Source of the DNA: Candidatus Kapaibacterium sp.
GTDB taxonomy: Bacteria > Bacteroidota > Ignavibacteria > Kapaibacteriales > Kapaibacteriaceae
Direction of reading: 5' to 3'
Length of the DNA stretch: 43,813 bases
NCBI GenBank assembly: GCA_018882585.1
Contig: VFFB01000007.1
Span: 1-43,813, forward strand
Below are positions 15,956 to 23,963 of the stretch, one piece after another. The notes below the pieces were generated by a model. It was not told the origin of the DNA. It made no database searches and saw only the letters and a list, made by a program, of their open reading frames with translations. A program made the translations under genes and the position numbers. Position 1 is the first letter of the stretch. The number at the start of each line of letters is the position of its first letter.

Positions 15956-16888
15956 TCAACAGACGGCGGCATCCATGAGCTGCATGCCATGCAGACGATA
16001 CGAGATACGTGTCCGAACGCCTACGGGCAGCGTCAGCTTTTTGGCCTGATGTCCATACATCACGTTCGAGATCACGGGACCGCTCGCAGATGCGGCAAAC
16101 TCCGACAGCACTTCCTCGACCGGCCGATGCGGCGTTGACGTCGTGCGCTGTTCCGACTGTGTGAAGCTACCGAAACCTACCGCAGCGGCATCGCGCAGTG
16201 CGCCCGCCAGACGCAGCTGCGTCAGCATTCGATCGATACGGTACGTATCCTCGCCCACATCCTCCAGAACAAGCACTGCCCCCTTCACCATGGGCATGTA
16301 GGGCGTGCCAAGCAGGTGCGAGATCATCGTCAGGTTACCAGGAAGCAATGGTCCGACGGCATCGCCGGACCGGAGCCGGTGTATCGGTTGCGATTGGCGG
16401 ATTGTACCCAGTGGACGCGTGCTTGTAAGTACCCGCCAAAACCACGCTTCACTCTCGGCATCCACCGTGTCGGCGAAATCGACACTCGGCAGCATGCCAC
16501 TGAACGTCACCAACTTAAGTCGCTTCCACAAGGCCAGCTGTAAGGCCGTAACATCACTGAATCCGACAATGATCTTCGGATGTCGACGGAACAGACTGTA
16601 GTCCAACCCATCAAGCATTCTGGGCGTACCATATCCACCCCGGGCGCAGAAGATTGCATCGATCCGGGGATCTCGTATCATGGCATGAAGGTCGTCGAGA
16701 CGTTCCTGGTCGGTGCCTGCAAGGTAGGCTCCGTGCACCTTGGACGCATTGACGCCCACCTCGACACGGTATCCGATCGATTCCAGATAGGCAATACCAC
16801 GTTCCAGACGGGCGAAATCGCGCTGTGGCGACGACGGTGAAACGATGCCGATCGTGCCACCCTTAGGAAGGGCCCTTGGTACGTACAT
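15956..16888 (-). CDS. ldcA: Muramoyltetrapeptide (LD-) carboxypeptidase, S66 family
   Basis: A 310-residue cytoplasmic-type protein with the S66 triad in place: Ser111 in VGFSDVTAL, Glu209 in LVLEDVGED and His280 in MYGHQAKK. The N-terminal ALPKGGTIGIVSPSS and the CARGGYGTPRML segment are also family signatures. LdcA removes the terminal D-Ala from murein tetrapeptides after import of wall fragments, preventing their re-use in wrong form. The ATG at 16888 (MYVPRALPKGG) was chosen over 16945, which adds residues encoded within the palindromic intergenic region. It faces the convergent BadF-type kinase gene with a 12-bp gap and diverges from the glycine-rich cargo gene. Confidence 0.92.
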   Translation of the reverse strand: MYVPRALPKGGTIGIVSPSSPQRDFARLERGIAYLESIGYRVEVGVNASKVHGAYLAGTDQERLDDLHAMIRDPRIDAIFCARGGYGTPRMLDGLDYSLFRRHPKIIVGFSDVTALQLALWKRLKLVTFSGMLPSVDFADTVDAESEAWFWRVLTSTRPLGTIRQSQPIHRLRSGDAVGPLLPGNLTMISHLLGTPYMPMVKGAVLVLEDVGEDTYRIDRMLTQLRLAGALRDAAAVGFGSFTQSEQRTTSTPHRPVEEVLSEFAASASGPVISNVMYGHQAKKLTLPVGVRTRISYRLHGMQLMDAAVC

Positions 16889-16911
16889 ATTCGGAAAATG
16901 TGTTAGGTTCG

Positions 16912-16960
16912 TGTGGAAAACTCTTGACAAAGAGTCGATAAACATATCGGTTTTTCCACA
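16912..16960. promoter_or_regulatory. Nested palindrome with DnaA-box-like arms
   Basis: Outer arms TGTGGAAAA (16912-16920) and TTTTCCACA (16952-16960) are exact inverted copies. Between them lie two small hairpins: CTCTT/AAGAG around GACA (16921-16934) and CGATA/TATCG around AACA (16936-16949). Together they could fold into a three-way junction on either strand. Each outer arm matches the relaxed DnaA box TTWTNCACA. TTGACA at 16924-16929 is also present. The element lies in the 138-bp AT-richer gap between divergent ldcA and the glycine-rich gene. Regulation of one or both genes is likely; the binding factor is unknown. Confidence 0.45.
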
Positions 16961-17010
16961 AAAACCCGAAATGGCACAATTCTTGAATACGTCAATGGCT
17001 CTTCAAGGAA

Positions 17011-17022
17011 TGTTCCGGAACA
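17011..17022. promoter_or_regulatory. 12-bp palindrome just before a start codon
   Basis: TGTTCCGGAACA is a perfect palindrome ending 4 bp before the ATG at 17027. It could be an operator or could fold over the translation start. No family of binder can be named. Confidence 0.35.
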
Positions 17023-17026
17023 CCAT

Positions 17027-19555
17027 ATGATGCTACGTGCTACTCGCTTTCATGCGGCTTTGGTCATGGTTGCCTTGGCAACCATTGGAACCAGTGCGCA
17101 ATCAACGATAGGGGGCATCGTAAACGACTATGCAGTTGTCCTCGAGATGCGGTCCTGTGATTCCAGCGTCGTGGTGGATCAGCCGGGACCGTTCCGAGCT
17201 GGCGACAAGGTGATGATCATCCAGATGAAGGGGGCGACGGCTCGTGCGGTGAATGATTCGGCGACAACCGGATTGTTGATCGATATTGGGAATGCCGGCA
17301 CGATGGAGTTCCGGAATGTGGAACGCGTGGAAGGTTCGAAGATCACGTTCACGACGAACCTTGTGAACAGCTACGAAACCGAGAATCTCGTTCAGCTTGT
17401 ACGTGTTCCAACCTATGCAGCCGCCGTTGTCACGTCCACACTGAAAGCAAAACCATGGGACGGAAAGACCGGAGGAGTGCTTAGCATCTGGGTAGACGGT
17501 ATCCTTGGCATGCGTTCCGACATCGACGGGTCGGCATCGGGATACAGAGGAGGCATGCGCTCCGGATTCGCGAGCGAATGCGATAGAACCGAGGTCTTTA
17601 CCGTTGGTGCTGATCGCGCAGGCGGTTACAAAGGCGAAACGGTCGTTCTGGACATGAACGTTGGCTCACGTGGTCCGTGGGTCAGCGGTGGTGGCGGAGG
17701 TAACGCATTAAACGCCGGCGGTGGCGGCGGTGGCAACGGTGGTGTGGGCGGACGCGGCGGTGACGCCAGTACGTACTGCATCAAGCGGCCAGACGTTGGT
17801 GGGTGGGGTGGATACGCCGTGGCCGACCAGTATGGTGACCATCGATTCCTCATGGGCGGCGGCGGTGGCGGCGGCCACGAGAACCGCGGCAACATGGAGG
17901 CTACCGATGGCGGTGCCGGCGGTGGTTTTGTATTCATCCACGCCGGGGCGCTCCAGAGTCTTGGAGGCTCCATCCTCTCGCGCGGCGGAACCCCGTCGCG
18001 TGCCTCGGGCTGGGATGGTGCAGGCGGTGGTGGCGCCGGTGGAACGATCGTCATCGAAAGTGATACCATCCTGGGTTCCGTGACAGCCGATGTTCAAGGC
18101 GGCAAGGGTGGCGACGTGGGATACTCTCCCGAACAGGGTACGGTCTACGTTGCTCACGGCCCGGGCGGCGGCGGAGGCGGAGGAGTGGTGATCTTGAATA
18201 GGCCGCATTCCGGCATCACACCGGTACTGCTCGGAGGACAGCCCGGTACGCACATCGAGCCGCTCAACGAGGCCTACATGAAGAGTCGCAACGCAACGGC
18301 CGGCATGGCCGGAGCCGTGCGGTACGGGTTCTCCTGGCGTACGCCCAAGCGCTTCGACTTCTATGTGAACGGCAATGGACTGATCTGCGAAGGCGATACG
18401 GCCGTGTTCACCGCCGCACCCGGCTTTGTGAGCTACCTGTGGAGCAACGGCGACACCACGCGGTCGGGCCGCTTCACGGCAGCAGGTGAAACGACCATCA
18501 CGACGATCGACAGCATCGGCTGCGTGCGGGTGAATAATGGTCCGACCGTTGAGTTCAATACGCCCAAGTTCACGACAAATCCGACACTTGACTTTGGCCC
18601 GTGCGACATGCTTCGCACCTATCAGCGTAAACACACGATTCGTAACACCGACGACGAAGTTGTGACGATCAGCAATCTGACGGTTCCCGCCGGATTCACC
18701 CTTGTTGATCCCACGGTGTTCCCCCTGTCCATCGCTCCGGGCGGATCGTATGACATCACCCTGAGTTTTACCCCGAGCGAAGACAAAGAGTACGTCGGTA
18801 TGATGCATATCGATGTCGATCGGCCTTGCCGCGGCGAAGCCGACGTTGAGCTCAAGGGGTCCGTCACGCCGATCTTCGTGACCTTCCTCGTACCCGACAC
18901 GACAGGGAAGATCGGCGATGAAGGGTTTGGCATTCCGATCCGCGTAAAGCTTGAGCCCGATTCGGCGACCATGATGAACATCACCTTCGGCATCGACGTT
19001 ACTGTCGACAGCCGCATGTTCAAACTTGATAGTGTCTCGAACGGAACACTGATCGGTGACATCATCGACAACATGACGAACCTGCGGACGATAACGCTGC
19101 AGTTCGACAGCGTGAGCTTCGCTCCGGGATGGAATGACCTTACCCGGCTCTTCGGCCGTATCATGTCGGCACCGGTGCTGACATCTCCGATCAACATCCC
19201 GGTACAGCGCTGGATCCGCCAGATACAGCGTCCGATCACGACGGTAGACCCCGGTACCCTCTCTGCCGATTCCAGCTGTTACAAGGAAGGCCGCCCAATC
19301 AAACTGTCGGCCATGCCGGTGCTGAACATCATTGCCAATCCCTCGCGCGAGCCGGTCGTCGAAGTCATAACGTCCATCAACGGAGCTTACTCCGTAGACA
19401 TTCTCGACGTTGCCGGACGCAAACTGCAGACCATTCCGGTTGAACCTTCCAACCAGATCGTGACGATTCCTCTGCGCGGTCTGCCTTCAGGGTCATACGT
19501 TGTTCGTTATTCCACGCCGGTGAACGTGCTATCGGCTCGTGCTATAGTGGAATGA
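17027..19555 (+). CDS. Glycine-rich secreted protein with T9SS sorting domain
   Basis: The 842-residue protein has a signal peptide (LVMVALATIGTSAQ). Residues ~35-215 are a beta-rich domain (DKVMIIQMKGA). Residues ~218-390 are glycine-rich with runs of 5-7 Gly alternating with HxG/NxG-type linkers (GGRGGDAS, GGGGAGGT), punctuated by hydrophobic strands. Then come an immunoglobulin-like 'SYLWSNGDTT' domain (~450-500), a choice-of-anchor D-like segment (LDFGPC... to ELKGSV, ~520-610), a cohesin-like beta-sandwich (~615-730) and a T9SS type A sorting domain (YSVDILDVAGRKLQ, GLPSGSYVVRY). It is expected on the cell surface. The Gly-rich part could form polyglycine-II helices as in some adhesins, but this is inference. 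Alternative ATG at 17030. Confidence 0.82.
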   Translation: MMLRATRFHAALVMVALATIGTSAQSTIGGIVNDYAVVLEMRSCDSSVVVDQPGPFRAGDKVMIIQMKGATARAVNDSATTGLLIDIGNAGTMEFRNVERVEGSKITFTTNLVNSYETENLVQLVRVPTYAAAVVTSTLKAKPWDGKTGGVLSIWVDGILGMRSDIDGSASGYRGGMRSGFASECDRTEVFTVGADRAGGYKGETVVLDMNVGSRGPWVSGGGGGNALNAGGGGGGNGGVGGRGGDASTYCIKRPDVGGWGGYAVADQYGDHRFLMGGGGGGGHENRGNMEATDGGAGGGFVFIHAGALQSLGGSILSRGGTPSRASGWDGAGGGGAGGTIVIESDTILGSVTADVQGGKGGDVGYSPEQGTVYVAHGPGGGGGGGVVILNRPHSGITPVLLGGQPGTHIEPLNEAYMKSRNATAGMAGAVRYGFSWRTPKRFDFYVNGNGLICEGDTAVFTAAPGFVSYLWSNGDTTRSGRFTAAGETTITTIDSIGCVRVNNGPTVEFNTPKFTTNPTLDFGPCDMLRTYQRKHTIRNTDDEVVTISNLTVPAGFTLVDPTVFPLSIAPGGSYDITLSFTPSEDKEYVGMMHIDVDRPCRGEADVELKGSVTPIFVTFLVPDTTGKIGDEGFGIPIRVKLEPDSATMMNITFGIDVTVDSRMFKLDSVSNGTLIGDIIDNMTNLRTITLQFDSVSFAPGWNDLTRLFGRIMSAPVLTSPINIPVQRWIRQIQRPITTVDPGTLSADSSCYKEGRPIKLSAMPVLNIIANPSREPVVEVITSINGAYSVDILDVAGRKLQTIPVEPSNQIVTIPLRGLPSGSYVVRYSTPVNVLSARAIVE
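17680..18190 (+). repeat. Glycine-codon-rich low-complexity tract
   Basis: Imperfect GGTGGCGGC-type tracts (about 17688-17765, 17858-17930, 18018-18045, 18160-18186) encode poly-Gly runs within the secreted protein. Between them the protein is ordinary, so these are coding repeats, not an intergenic array. Confidence 0.7.
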
Positions 19556-19600
19556 CGAAGGGACAGTGTGACGAGTCACGCTACACGTAACACAAATGAA

Positions 19601-19632
19601 AAGGCGAACCAGCGGTATGACCGGTTCGCCTT
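19601..19632. terminator. Bidirectional intrinsic terminator
   Basis: AAGGCGAACC (19601-19610) and GGTTCGCCTT (19623-19632) form a 10-bp perfect stem around a 12-nt loop. On the minus strand it is followed by TTTTCATTTG, suiting the end of the nine-gene run that finishes with kynurenine monooxygenase; on the plus strand it follows the glycine-rich gene with a weaker T-tract. Confidence 0.75.
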
Positions 19633-19652
19633 GTTACATTCATGTCGAGCCG

Positions 19653-21032
19653 TTACGCAGGCATGCCTGAGGCGAAAGCCACGGGTTGGCGTCGCTGCAT
19701 GATGGCATCGATGTGACGCTTCCCGGCATCGGTGTTCCACGATGTTGCCACGTCGGGCATTGCCATGATCTCGGCAAGCAGGGCATCGGCTTCAAGGCCG
19801 GAGCGTAGCGCTTCGCTGTAGGCAACATCGGGCGAGAACGTCACCAGCGTGTACAGGGGCACGAACTTGTCGGGATACGTGGCGTGCAGGTATCCTTCGA
19901 TGCTCTTTCGGAGCAGGAATACGGGGTCGGCGACCTTGTCACGCATCTCGATGAAGTTATCAAGCGCCAGCTGAGCGATGGCATCACCGTTCGGCTTGCG
20001 AAGGTCCTGATACAACGCAAGGGCCGATGTCCAGTCTTCGTTGCAATGGTCCAGGCAGGCCATCAGGATGCGACAGTCTTCGAAGCCACAGTTCATGCCC
20101 TGACCGTAGAATGGCACGATGGCATGGGCGGCGTCGCCAATGAGGGCCACCTTATTGTTTGCCACCCATGGGTAGCAGCGAACGGTGACGAGCGATGACT
20201 CGGGATTGGTATGGTAGTCGTCGATGAGCGTTGGCATCAGGGCGACGGCGTCAGGAAACTGCTCGTTGAAGAATCGCTCAACGTCTTCTCTGGTCTTGAG
20301 CTCGTCGAACGACGGCGAACCCTTGTGTGCAAAGAACAGTGTACAGGTGAATGATCCATCAAGATTTGGCAGCGCGATCATCATGTAGGAGTGCCGTGGC
20401 CAGATGTGCAGTGCATGCTTTTCCAGCTGAAAACCGCCGTCTGCCGATGGCGGAATATGCAGTTCCTTGTAACTGTGTGGCAGATAGGTCTGCGAGTAGT
20501 CGAAGCGGTCGGTCATCGTCATGCGCTGGCGTACGGCCGAGTAAGCTCCGTCGGCACCGAACAGCACGTCCGCTTCGAAGGTCTCGTGCTCGCCGGTCTC
20601 GCCGTGCTCGAACGTAGCTGACGCCGTTGCAAGGTCGACGTCGGCACAGCGGCGCGAAAACAGGATCTCGACACCGTGGCGCTCGGCAACCGTGAGCAGT
20701 ACCTTATTCAATTCACCACGCGAAACGCTGTTGATGGCTTGCGTACCAACGCCGTAGGGTTGATAGGTTTGGTTTCCTGCCACGTCATGCATCACTCGAC
20801 CATACATGGGAATGGCGACTTGTAGGATGTCTTGGTCGATGCCGGCAAGTTCAAGTGTCTTCAGACCTCGGTCCGACATGGCAAGGTTGATCGAGCGTCC
20901 TGCACTGATGGACGCGGTGCGCATGTCGGGACGTCGCTCGATGATGCGGACGCGGTGTCCACGTTTTGCAAGCATGACGCCAAGAACGCTGCCAACAAGG
21001 CCAGCTCCAACAATGGTGATGCGCTGAGACAT
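19653..21032 (-). CDS. kmo: Kynurenine 3-monooxygenase
   Basis: A 459-residue FAD-dependent aromatic hydroxylase. It has the Rossmann motif IVGAGLVGSVLGVMLAKRG, the GRSINLAMSDRG segment characteristic of kynurenine monooxygenases, the DG motif GADGAYSAVR and the GD motif ALIGDAAHAIVPFYGQGMN in outline. Length is typical. The enzyme hydroxylates L-kynurenine to 3-hydroxykynurenine with NADPH and O2, a step of tryptophan breakdown and of de novo NAD synthesis from tryptophan in some Bacteroidota. No tryptophan dioxygenase, kynureninase or 3-hydroxyanthranilate dioxygenase is in the window. It is the last gene of the minus-strand run, 18 bp after a lipoprotein gene and just before the terminator at 19601-19632. 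It implies an aerobic or microaerobic host. Confidence 0.93.
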   Translation of the reverse strand: MSQRITIVGAGLVGSVLGVMLAKRGHRVRIIERRPDMRTASISAGRSINLAMSDRGLKTLELAGIDQDILQVAIPMYGRVMHDVAGNQTYQPYGVGTQAINSVSRGELNKVLLTVAERHGVEILFSRRCADVDLATASATFEHGETGEHETFEADVLFGADGAYSAVRQRMTMTDRFDYSQTYLPHSYKELHIPPSADGGFQLEKHALHIWPRHSYMMIALPNLDGSFTCTLFFAHKGSPSFDELKTREDVERFFNEQFPDAVALMPTLIDDYHTNPESSLVTVRCYPWVANNKVALIGDAAHAIVPFYGQGMNCGFEDCRILMACLDHCNEDWTSALALYQDLRKPNGDAIAQLALDNFIEMRDKVADPVFLLRKSIEGYLHATYPDKFVPLYTLVTFSPDVAYSEALRSGLEADALLAEIMAMPDVATSWNTDAGKRHIDAIMQRRQPVAFASGMPA

Positions 21033-21050
21033 AGTCAGAGACAGTAGTGG

Positions 21051-21632
21051 TTAGTATGGGGGAATGAAGAGCGGATCAATGCAGCGTACGCTACCACTCG
21101 ACGATGGCTCAAGGATGACCCATTCCGTCGAGGGGCGATAGGTAACAAATCTACCCAGGTGTGTGCAGCCAACGGTGACGTCGAGATACCGTCCGTCGTT
21201 GATGATCGAGATGGGTGTGGGGCGCTGTCTGTCAAGCATGATCTGATACGGAATCACACGCCCATCGTCCAGTGTCAGCTTCGTCGCAACAGCCGATATC
21301 TCGAGCGAGATTCCACCGTTACCCGGTGTTGGACGCTCGTGCATCGTCGAGCGCACATACATCGTCACGGAACCGCTGTCAGGTATCTCGATCTCGGTGG
21401 TGAATACACCATCCGTGAGGTTTGCAACGCGCAGGCCCACGCGTGCACCACCGCCGATCAGCAGCTCGTTCTGTGCGGGTTGCTCCACGGCTTGGAACGA
21501 CCCCGCGATGCGTCCGGCAACATTCCCATACGGTGTATGGTGCATCACCACGCCATAGGGATCGCCGATCGTGCATGACGTGAGCAACGCGCACGATAGC
21601 ACGACGAGGCAACAACATCTAGTCACGTGCAT
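21051..21632 (-). CDS. Small lipoprotein of unknown function
   Basis: A 193-residue product with a lipoprotein signal (CLVVLSCALLTSC; lipobox LTSC near residue 20). The mature part is beta-rich with no recognised domain (NLTDGVFTTEIEIPDSG, DVTVGCTHLGRF) and may be an immunoglobulin- or DUF4382-like sandwich; I cannot name it. The ATG at 21632 overlaps the end of the preceding gene by 14 bp and directly precedes the lipobox; the longer frame to 21680 would displace the signal peptide. Likely anchored to the inner leaflet of the outer membrane. Confidence 0.65.
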   Translation of the reverse strand: MHVTRCCCLVVLSCALLTSCTIGDPYGVVMHHTPYGNVAGRIAGSFQAVEQPAQNELLIGGGARVGLRVANLTDGVFTTEIEIPDSGSVTMYVRSTMHERPTPGNGGISLEISAVATKLTLDDGRVIPYQIMLDRQRPTPISIINDGRYLDVTVGCTHLGRFVTYRPSTEWVILEPSSSGSVRCIDPLFIPPY

Positions 21633-23022
21633 ACCGCAGCTCGTCACGTCCGAAGAAACGGTCAAGAAAGCCAGCGCCAATGCCGATGTAGAATCCGTCG
21701 AAGGCCGTCACGTTCACGTCTTGTCCCGAGGCATCCAAACCACGCAGACTTCCGGTCGAGCCACTGACATAGCCAAGCTGCACATGCAGCGATGCCTGAT
21801 CACTGATCGGCACCGCCCCCCTAAGTCCAATATGCGCGAAGGTGGAAGGGGCATAGCTGGCCTCGATGAACGGCTCAACCTGCAGAGGCATGTCGAACGG
21901 ATGCATGACGTAGCTGACGCGAATCGGAAGGACGGCCAAACCGAAGGCCGTGCCGCCAAGGGCCAGGAACGACACGCCGGCAGTACCAATGGCAAGACGA
22001 TAGTCAAGAGCGGGCAGGGCGATCGTGACCGGAGCCAGACGGGCGATCAATCCGGTCAACGTCGGCTTGTCTGCACCTGTAAGCGACATATCAAAGATGG
22101 ATGACTCGACGTCACTTCCAAGAAGGGTGAGTTCGGCAAGGCCTATGAACCACGACGAATGCTCCATGTCACGCCACTCTCGTTCGAGCTCGCTGTCGCG
22201 ATTCAGAAAGTCCAGCACGCTGGCACCGATGCCAACGTACGGCACGTTGATGAACGAGGCAACGTCCTGTCCGGCGCGCATGCCGAATGCATAACCGGCG
22301 TATGCCCGCAAGTTCAAGCCGCCGATGCTTCCTAGGTCGGCCGACGTGGTCAGATGCACATACTGCGACGGGAAGGCCGCAAAGCCTGCCGACACGCGAA
22401 GGGCGCCATACGGGATGGATTCTTTCAGATAAAACCGCTTCGACACGGTAAGTACGCCGGCACCAGTAAGCCAGTTGTCATTGTCATCGTCTGCACGGAA
22501 CAGCTCCAGTCCGGTAATACCCCAAGACCATCCCGGAGCATCGTTGAACCATCGTAGACGCCACTCGCCGATGCCAAAACGGTGAACGCTACCGTCGAAT
22601 ATGTTGTCGAGCGTATCTGCAAGGCGACGTTTGTCGGCGATCGCACGGATGAATCGGTCGACGTCCCAGTACATGCCGAATGGACCAAGATTCACGCTGG
22701 CGCCACCCTGGCCTGAGCCGATCATGCCGATACCCTCGAACAACCCCAAGCGAATGAAGTCCGGATACTCCCGTACAACAACACTATCCATCTGTACCAT
22801 CTGGCGCCGCGTCTCGATCATCCGACTGGACGGATAAATGATGCCATTGTCACGCTCGCCCGGAGCGTTTCGTACGCGCTCCGTCTGTGTCGTATCCACG
22901 CGCGTCAGCGTGTACACGTCGCGCTCCACTCGCGTCACCCCGCTACAGCCGGTCATGAGCACGGCGAGCAAGGCTGCAAGCAGCATGGCGTGAAGGCGGT
23001 TAGACCTGGTGGCTGACATCAT
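21619..23022 (-). CDS. Lipoprotein with a probable outer-membrane beta-barrel domain
   Basis: A 467-residue product. A lipobox is clear (LLAVLMTGC, Cys near residue 26), followed by a charged linker of ~60 residues (VERDVYTLTRVDTTQ). From about residue 90 the sequence alternates aromatic and hydrophobic strands with glycine turns (GLFEGIGMIGSG, LNLRAYAGYAFG, YIGIGAGFLDRFFG), typical of an outer-membrane barrel. A lipid anchor fused to a barrel is uncommon but known. The C-terminal residues YARD are not a classical barrel end, so the barrel reading is moderate. Gap of 6 bp to the preceding small lipoprotein gene and 14-bp overlap with the next, so all three are probably one unit. Function unknown. 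Confidence 0.6.
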   Translation of the reverse strand: MMSATRSNRLHAMLLAALLAVLMTGCSGVTRVERDVYTLTRVDTTQTERVRNAPGERDNGIIYPSSRMIETRRQMVQMDSVVVREYPDFIRLGLFEGIGMIGSGQGGASVNLGPFGMYWDVDRFIRAIADKRRLADTLDNIFDGSVHRFGIGEWRLRWFNDAPGWSWGITGLELFRADDDNDNWLTGAGVLTVSKRFYLKESIPYGALRVSAGFAAFPSQYVHLTTSADLGSIGGLNLRAYAGYAFGMRAGQDVASFINVPYVGIGASVLDFLNRDSELEREWRDMEHSSWFIGLAELTLLGSDVESSIFDMSLTGADKPTLTGLIARLAPVTIALPALDYRLAIGTAGVSFLALGGTAFGLAVLPIRVSYVMHPFDMPLQVEPFIEASYAPSTFAHIGLRGAVPISDQASLHVQLGYVSGSTGSLRGLDASGQDVNVTAFDGFYIGIGAGFLDRFFGRDELRYARD

Positions 23023-23028
23023 CGGTCC

Positions 23029-23337
23029 TTACATGTAGGTGATCACGTGGGCTGGCGTCCCCACCGGGCAAGGCCCTTTTGCAGCAGAATCGACACGGAT
23101 GCGGAGCTTGACACTCTTGCCCGCGATCGTTGACAGACGCTCGGGCGTATCAAGCAGCTGGTAGAATGCCTTCTCGCTGACCTTCTTGCCTACTTCGATC
23201 AGGTAGCAATCTGTTGTGCCGGCCAGCTGCTGCACCGTTCCTTCGACAACGATCGTACCGGTGGTATCCACGCTGGTGGTGCCACAGCCAATCAACATTG
23301 TTACGAAGAGTACTAGAGTAGCAATGCGAGTGTTCAT
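23029..23337 (-). CDS. Short lipoprotein, unknown function
   Basis: A 102-residue product with a lipoprotein signal (ATLVLFVTMLIGC; lipobox LIGC). The mature part (VVEGTVQQLAGTTDCYLIEV, KSVKLRIRVD, CPVGTPAHVITYM) looks like a small beta-barrel or OB-like domain with two cysteines that could pair. No family recognised. The start overlaps the FAH gene's stop by four bases (ATGA), so translation is likely coupled. Confidence 0.6.
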   Translation of the reverse strand: MNTRIATLVLFVTMLIGCGTTSVDTTGTIVVEGTVQQLAGTTDCYLIEVGKKVSEKAFYQLLDTPERLSTIAGKSVKLRIRVDSAAKGPCPVGTPAHVITYM

Positions 23338-23963
23338 GCGAACTGTACCGTAAGAGTGATAACATCGTCCAATCGTGCAGTGGCCACATCACCCGCCATG
23401 ACGCGGGCGACACCTTCAGGAGTGCCCGTAAAAATACAATCGCCTTCCTGCAGGGTGAAGATGCTGTCGAGATAATCAACCAGGATAGCAACAGAGCGTT
23501 CCATCAGCCCCGTCGATCCATGCTGCCGCTGCTCGCCATTCACTTCAAGCGAAAGGGTAAAGGGGCCATGGCCGATCTGCGATGCAGGAACGACGTGCGA
23601 GACCGGAGCCGACCGGGCCCACGACTTTGCCGTTGCCCAGGGCTCGCCACGCTGTTTAGCGGCTGCTTGCAGGTCGCGCGCCGTCAGATCGAGCCCAACG
23701 GCATAACCGGCGATGGTTCGGTCCGGGCCCATCACAACGACGAGCTCCACTTCGTGGTGAACATTCGTAGAGAACGACGGAAGCGTGATCACGCTATCGG
23801 TAGCAGCGTACGCCGATGGTGGCTTCAGAAACACGATGGGATCCGTGGGAACGGCAGCACCCATCTCGGCGGCATGTGCTGCATAGTTACGGCCGATGCA
23901 GTACATCGTACCAACGGGCATCGTTGTGCCGTCCGTGAACATCCAGTGTGGTCGATCCGTCAT
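23334..23963 (-). CDS. Fumarylacetoacetate hydrolase (FAH)-family protein
   Basis: A 209-residue single-domain FAH-fold protein. Motifs include YCIGRNYAAHAAEMG, PIVFLKPPSA, HHEVELVVVMG (metal-binding Glu), YAVGLDLTARDLQ and CIFTGTPEGVARVMAGD in outline, all typical of the FAHD1/YcgM-like branch. Known members decarboxylate oxaloacetate or hydrolyse acylpyruvates and related beta-diketo acids using Mg2+. The substrate here is not predictable. It shares an operon with kynurenine monooxygenase, but three lipoprotein genes lie between them. Its ATG overlaps the PBP1A stop by one base (TGATG). Confidence 0.85.
   Translation of the reverse strand: MTDRPHWMFTDGTTMPVGTMYCIGRNYAAHAAEMGAAVPTDPIVFLKPPSAYAATDSVITLPSFSTNVHHEVELVVVMGPDRTIAGYAVGLDLTARDLQAAAKQRGEPWATAKSWARSAPVSHVVPASQIGHGPFTLSLEVNGEQRQHGSTGLMERSVAILVDYLDSIFTLQEGDCIFTGTPEGVARVMAGDVATARLDDVITLTVQFA

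Noticed and set aside
16912-16960. Chromosomal origin of replication
   Set aside because: Only two DnaA-box-like sites are seen, with no cluster of boxes, no strongly AT-rich unwinding region and no dnaA, dnaN, gidA or parAB gene nearby.
17680-18190. CRISPR array or tandem DNA repeat
   Set aside because: The repeated GGT/GGC tracts are in frame within a coding sequence, have irregular lengths and no spacer structure.
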